Assembly (NCBI GenBank): GCA_964532175.1
Contig: CAZHGP010000033.1
Location: forward strand, 1 to 14,316
DNA length: 14,316 bases
Origin: JAVZCJ01 sp964532175
GTDB lineage: Archaea > Thermoproteota > Nitrososphaeria_A > Caldarchaeales > JAVZCJ01
Reading direction: 5' to 3'
Positions 13,337 to 14,316 of the stretch are shown here, piece by piece (the first letter of the stretch is position 1; every line of letters begins with the position of its first letter). The position numbers were made by a program, and so were the translations under genes. Below the pieces are notes generated by a model, which made no database searches, was not told the origin of the DNA, and saw only the letters and a program-made list of their open reading frames with translations.

Positions 13337-14316
<980 letters not shown>

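Overview
The window looks like archaeal, probably Thermoproteota (TACK), genomic DNA. Protein-coding DNA is very AT-rich, while the 23S rRNA, RNase P RNA and tRNA genes are GC-rich, a contrast typical of thermophiles. Archaeal markers are Rpo11, TFS, exosome Csl4, Dph2, L10e, TiaS, intron-bearing tRNAs and an archaeal-type 23S. The lineage is inferred from gene content; no search was possible.

Left part (1-3330): a two-gene oxyanion transport pair (ACR3-type arsenite efflux, then a MOT1-type molybdate/sulfate transporter) converges on a DUF134 regulator. The regulator is divergent from a small cluster: a Trp-rich DUF5320-like protein, a NifX/NifB-type dinitrogenase cofactor-family gene and a zinc-ribbon gene. 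The last two are broken (two frameshifts; two in-frame stops). Two inverted repeats in the divergent intergenic region look like operators.

Middle (3580-7710): a perfect 114-bp inverted repeat, each copy carrying the same tRNA-Arg(CCU) gene with its upstream flank, brackets about 3.9 kb. Inside are an unrecognised helical protein, then dph2, csl4, rpo11 and tfs (diphthamide synthesis, exosome, RNA polymerase, transcript cleavage), and an opposing regulator with an HTH and a degenerate phosphoribosyltransferase-like domain.

Right part (7711-12841): a membrane protein with a C-terminal zinc ribbon, ribosomal protein L10e, a large PEP-synthase-like protein that has lost its phosphohistidine domain and apparent catalytic residues, tRNA-Asn(GUU) with a 12-nt insertion, a stand-alone Lrp/AsnC ligand-binding domain, and tiaS.

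Right end (12977-14316, minus strand): the 3' third of 23S rRNA, followed after about 45 nt by a complete RNase P RNA gene. The RNase P call rests on P1, P2, P4, P12 and P15 pairings and on recognisable CR-I to CR-V elements. No separate promoter is visible between them, so RNase P RNA is probably transcribed with the rRNA. I found no CRISPR array, insertion sequence or defence system. The most notable items are the 23S-rnpB linkage, the inverted tRNA duplication, the very short tRNA introns, the PEP-synthase-like pseudoenzyme and the decayed NifX cluster.
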